This document shows, piece by piece, positions 5,737-6,391 of a stretch of 6,391 nt of DNA. Under the pieces are notes generated by a model that saw only the letters and a list, made by a program, of their open reading frames with translations, did not search any database and was not told where the DNA came from. The DNA lies in NCBI GenBank assembly GCA_964624465.1, contig CAZUZD010000346.1:1-6391 (forward strand). Direction: 5' to 3'. This DNA comes from CAZUZD01 sp964624465 (lineage in GTDB: Bacteria; Planctomycetota; Planctomycetia; Isosphaerales; Isosphaeraceae). The translations under genes were made by a program, and so were the position numbers. Every line of letters begins with the position of its first letter. Positions within the stretch are counted from its first letter, which is position 1.

Positions 5737-5757
5737 TCGCGAACCGTTCCGGGTGGG

Positions 5758-6321
5758 TCAGGCCTGGGCGGCCTGGGCCCGCCGCAGGGCGCCGTTGCGG
5801 CCGCGCGACTTCTGTCGCTTGCGGCGCTCGGCCTCCTCGGGGGACCAGACGCGGAGGGCCCGGCGGGGCGGGTCGACGACGACCGCCTGGCCACCGGCCT
5901 TGGCGATCTTCTCGGCGGCCTGGGCGCTGAACTTCACGGCCTTGACCGTGAGGGCGACCGTCAGCTCGCCGTCGCCGAGGATCTTGAGGCCGTCGTCGTG
6001 CCGGCCCTTGACCAGGCCGACGGCCCGCAGGGCGGCCTCGTCGACCACGCTGCCGGCGGCGAAGACGCCCTCGAGCTCCGCGATGTTGAGGATCGCGTAC
6101 TTGGTGGCGTACTCGGCGTTGTTGAACCCGCGCTTGGGCACCCGGCGGATCAGGGGCATCTGGCCGCCCTGATTCAGCGGGTTGTTCTTGTAGCCCTGCC
6201 GCGACGAGTGGCCCTTGTGGCCCTTCGACGAGGTCTTGCCGTGGCCCGAGCCCACACCGCGGCCGATGCGCTTGCGGCGCTTCCGCTTGTGGATGCCCTG
6301 GGTGATGTCGTGAAGTTGCAT
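5758..6321 (-). CDS. rplO: 50S ribosomal protein L15
   Basis: L15 binds 23S rRNA and helps late assembly of the large subunit. The N-terminal half is typical: MQLHDITQGIHKRKRRKRIG followed by GRGVGSGHGKTSSKGHKG (20-37), the glycine/basic tail that threads into rRNA, then QGGQMPLIRRVPKRGF (51-66). The globular part runs to about residue 149 (KAGGQAVVV). The product has 187 residues, against about 145-150 in most bacteria; the surplus is a basic tail of roughly 38 residues rich in Arg, Lys, Glu and Ala. The start ATG overlaps the rpsE stop (TAATG), and AGGAG inside the end of rpsE lies ten bases upstream, which points to translational coupling. L30 (rpmD), which usually separates rpsE and rplO, is not here. 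Confidence 0.97.
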   Translation of the reverse strand: MQLHDITQGIHKRKRRKRIGRGVGSGHGKTSSKGHKGHSSRQGYKNNPLNQGGQMPLIRRVPKRGFNNAEYATKYAILNIAELEGVFAAGSVVDEAALRAVGLVKGRHDDGLKILGDGELTVALTVKAVKFSAQAAEKIAKAGGQAVVVDPPRRALRVWSPEEAERRKRQKSRGRNGALRRAQAAQA

Positions 6322-6391
6322 TAGAGGGTCACTCCTCGCAGCCGCGCCACCTCGTCCTTGGTGCGCAGCTGATTCAGGCCGTCGATGGTCG
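6321..6391 (-). CDS. rpsE: 30S ribosomal protein S5, last 22 residues (cut by the window edge)
   Basis: The final residues, TIDGLNQLRTKDEVARLRGV then TL and a TAA stop, match the C-terminal tail of S5, where xATxDGLxxLRxxxEVAxxRG is characteristic. S5 lies in the 30S body near the mRNA entry channel and affects decoding accuracy. It is upstream of rplO in the spc operon, as expected, and its stop codon shares one base with the rplO start. The C-terminus of L30 does not look like this, so I rule out rpmD. The frame is open to the right edge. The identification rests on a short segment plus context. Confidence 0.85.
   Translation of the reverse strand, partial: TIDGLNQLRTKDEVARLRGVTL

Larger units (their letters stand above)
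5478..5757. other. rplO-secY intergenic spacer
   Basis: With the preferred secY start this is a 280-base gap; with the alternative ATG at 5558 it would be 199 bases. It holds an 11-bp inverted repeat (5710-5736), strong C-runs on the minus strand, and no other supported gene. The secY frame stays open through much of it, but with proline/arginine-rich translation typical of GC-rich non-coding DNA. Confidence 0.5.

Noticed and set aside
5478..5894. N-terminal continuation of the secY frame as a fused domain
   Set aside because: The translation is proline-, arginine- and alanine-rich without a domain, runs back into the end of rplO, and the conserved SecY sequence starts at about 5477, where a ribosome-binding site is present.
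3813..5930. A 705-codon open frame on the plus strand opposite secY, with other long plus-strand frames at 1524-3050, 2879-4138, 566-1570 and 57-572
   Set aside because: They are antisense to strongly identified genes. Their translations are rich in Arg, Ala, Gly, Asp, Val and His with no recognisable domain, as expected from reading GC-rich codons backwards. The stop-free length follows from codon bias.
1..6391. CRISPR arrays, insertion sequences, tRNA or rRNA genes
   Set aside because: I saw no regularly spaced repeats, transposase-like protein, terminal repeats with target duplications, or tRNA/rRNA signature. The repeats present are isolated inverted repeats with different sequences.

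Overview
The window is a stretch of a ribosomal-protein super-operon (the end of the spc cluster running into the alpha cluster). Every gene lies on the minus strand, so transcription runs from the right edge to the left edge. Reading that way the order is: end of rpsE (S5), rplO (L15), secY, map, rpmJ (L36), rpsM (S13), rpsK (S11), rpsD (S4), start of rpoA. Both end genes are cut by the window. The identifications rest on strong, family-specific sequence and are secure; what is uncertain is some start codons (secY, map) and all regulatory sites.

The DNA is very GC-rich, with codons ending mostly in G or C, which is why long open frames appear on the opposite strand. The protein sequences, the high GC, the loss of rpmD between rpsE and rplO, the absence of adk and infA around map, and the loose spacing suggest a Planctomycetota member, perhaps of the Isosphaeraceae/Gemmataceae type. 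This is inference from recognition, not a search. GTG starts occur (rpsK, and probably secY and map). Shine-Dalgarno sites about 9-10 bases before the start are visible for rplO, secY, rpsM, rpsK and rpoA, with a shorter spacing for rpmJ; rpsD has no clear one.

Layout, right to left: 6321-6391 end of rpsE, overlapping rplO by one base (TAATG); 5758-6321 rplO; 5478-5757 spacer with an 11-bp inverted repeat; 4101-5477 secY; 3935-4100 spacer with a 22-base near-palindrome; 3152-3934 map; 2853-3151 spacer with an AT-richer patch that could hold a promoter; 2736-2852 rpmJ; 2313-2696 rpsM; 1986-2312 a 327-base spacer with several hairpins; 1605-1985 rpsK; 1436-1604 spacer; 806-1435 rpsD; 537-805 spacer with a 12-bp perfect hairpin; 1-536 rpoA N-terminal domain.

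Together the genes supply small- and large-subunit ribosomal proteins, the protein-export channel, the enzyme that trims the initiator methionine from new proteins, and the RNA polymerase alpha subunit. The gene content is ordinary housekeeping. The unusual part is the architecture: long non-coding spacers inside what is normally a tight operon, with stable hairpins lacking U-tracts placed shortly after several stop codons. I saw no mobile element, CRISPR array, tRNA, rRNA or novel gene system.
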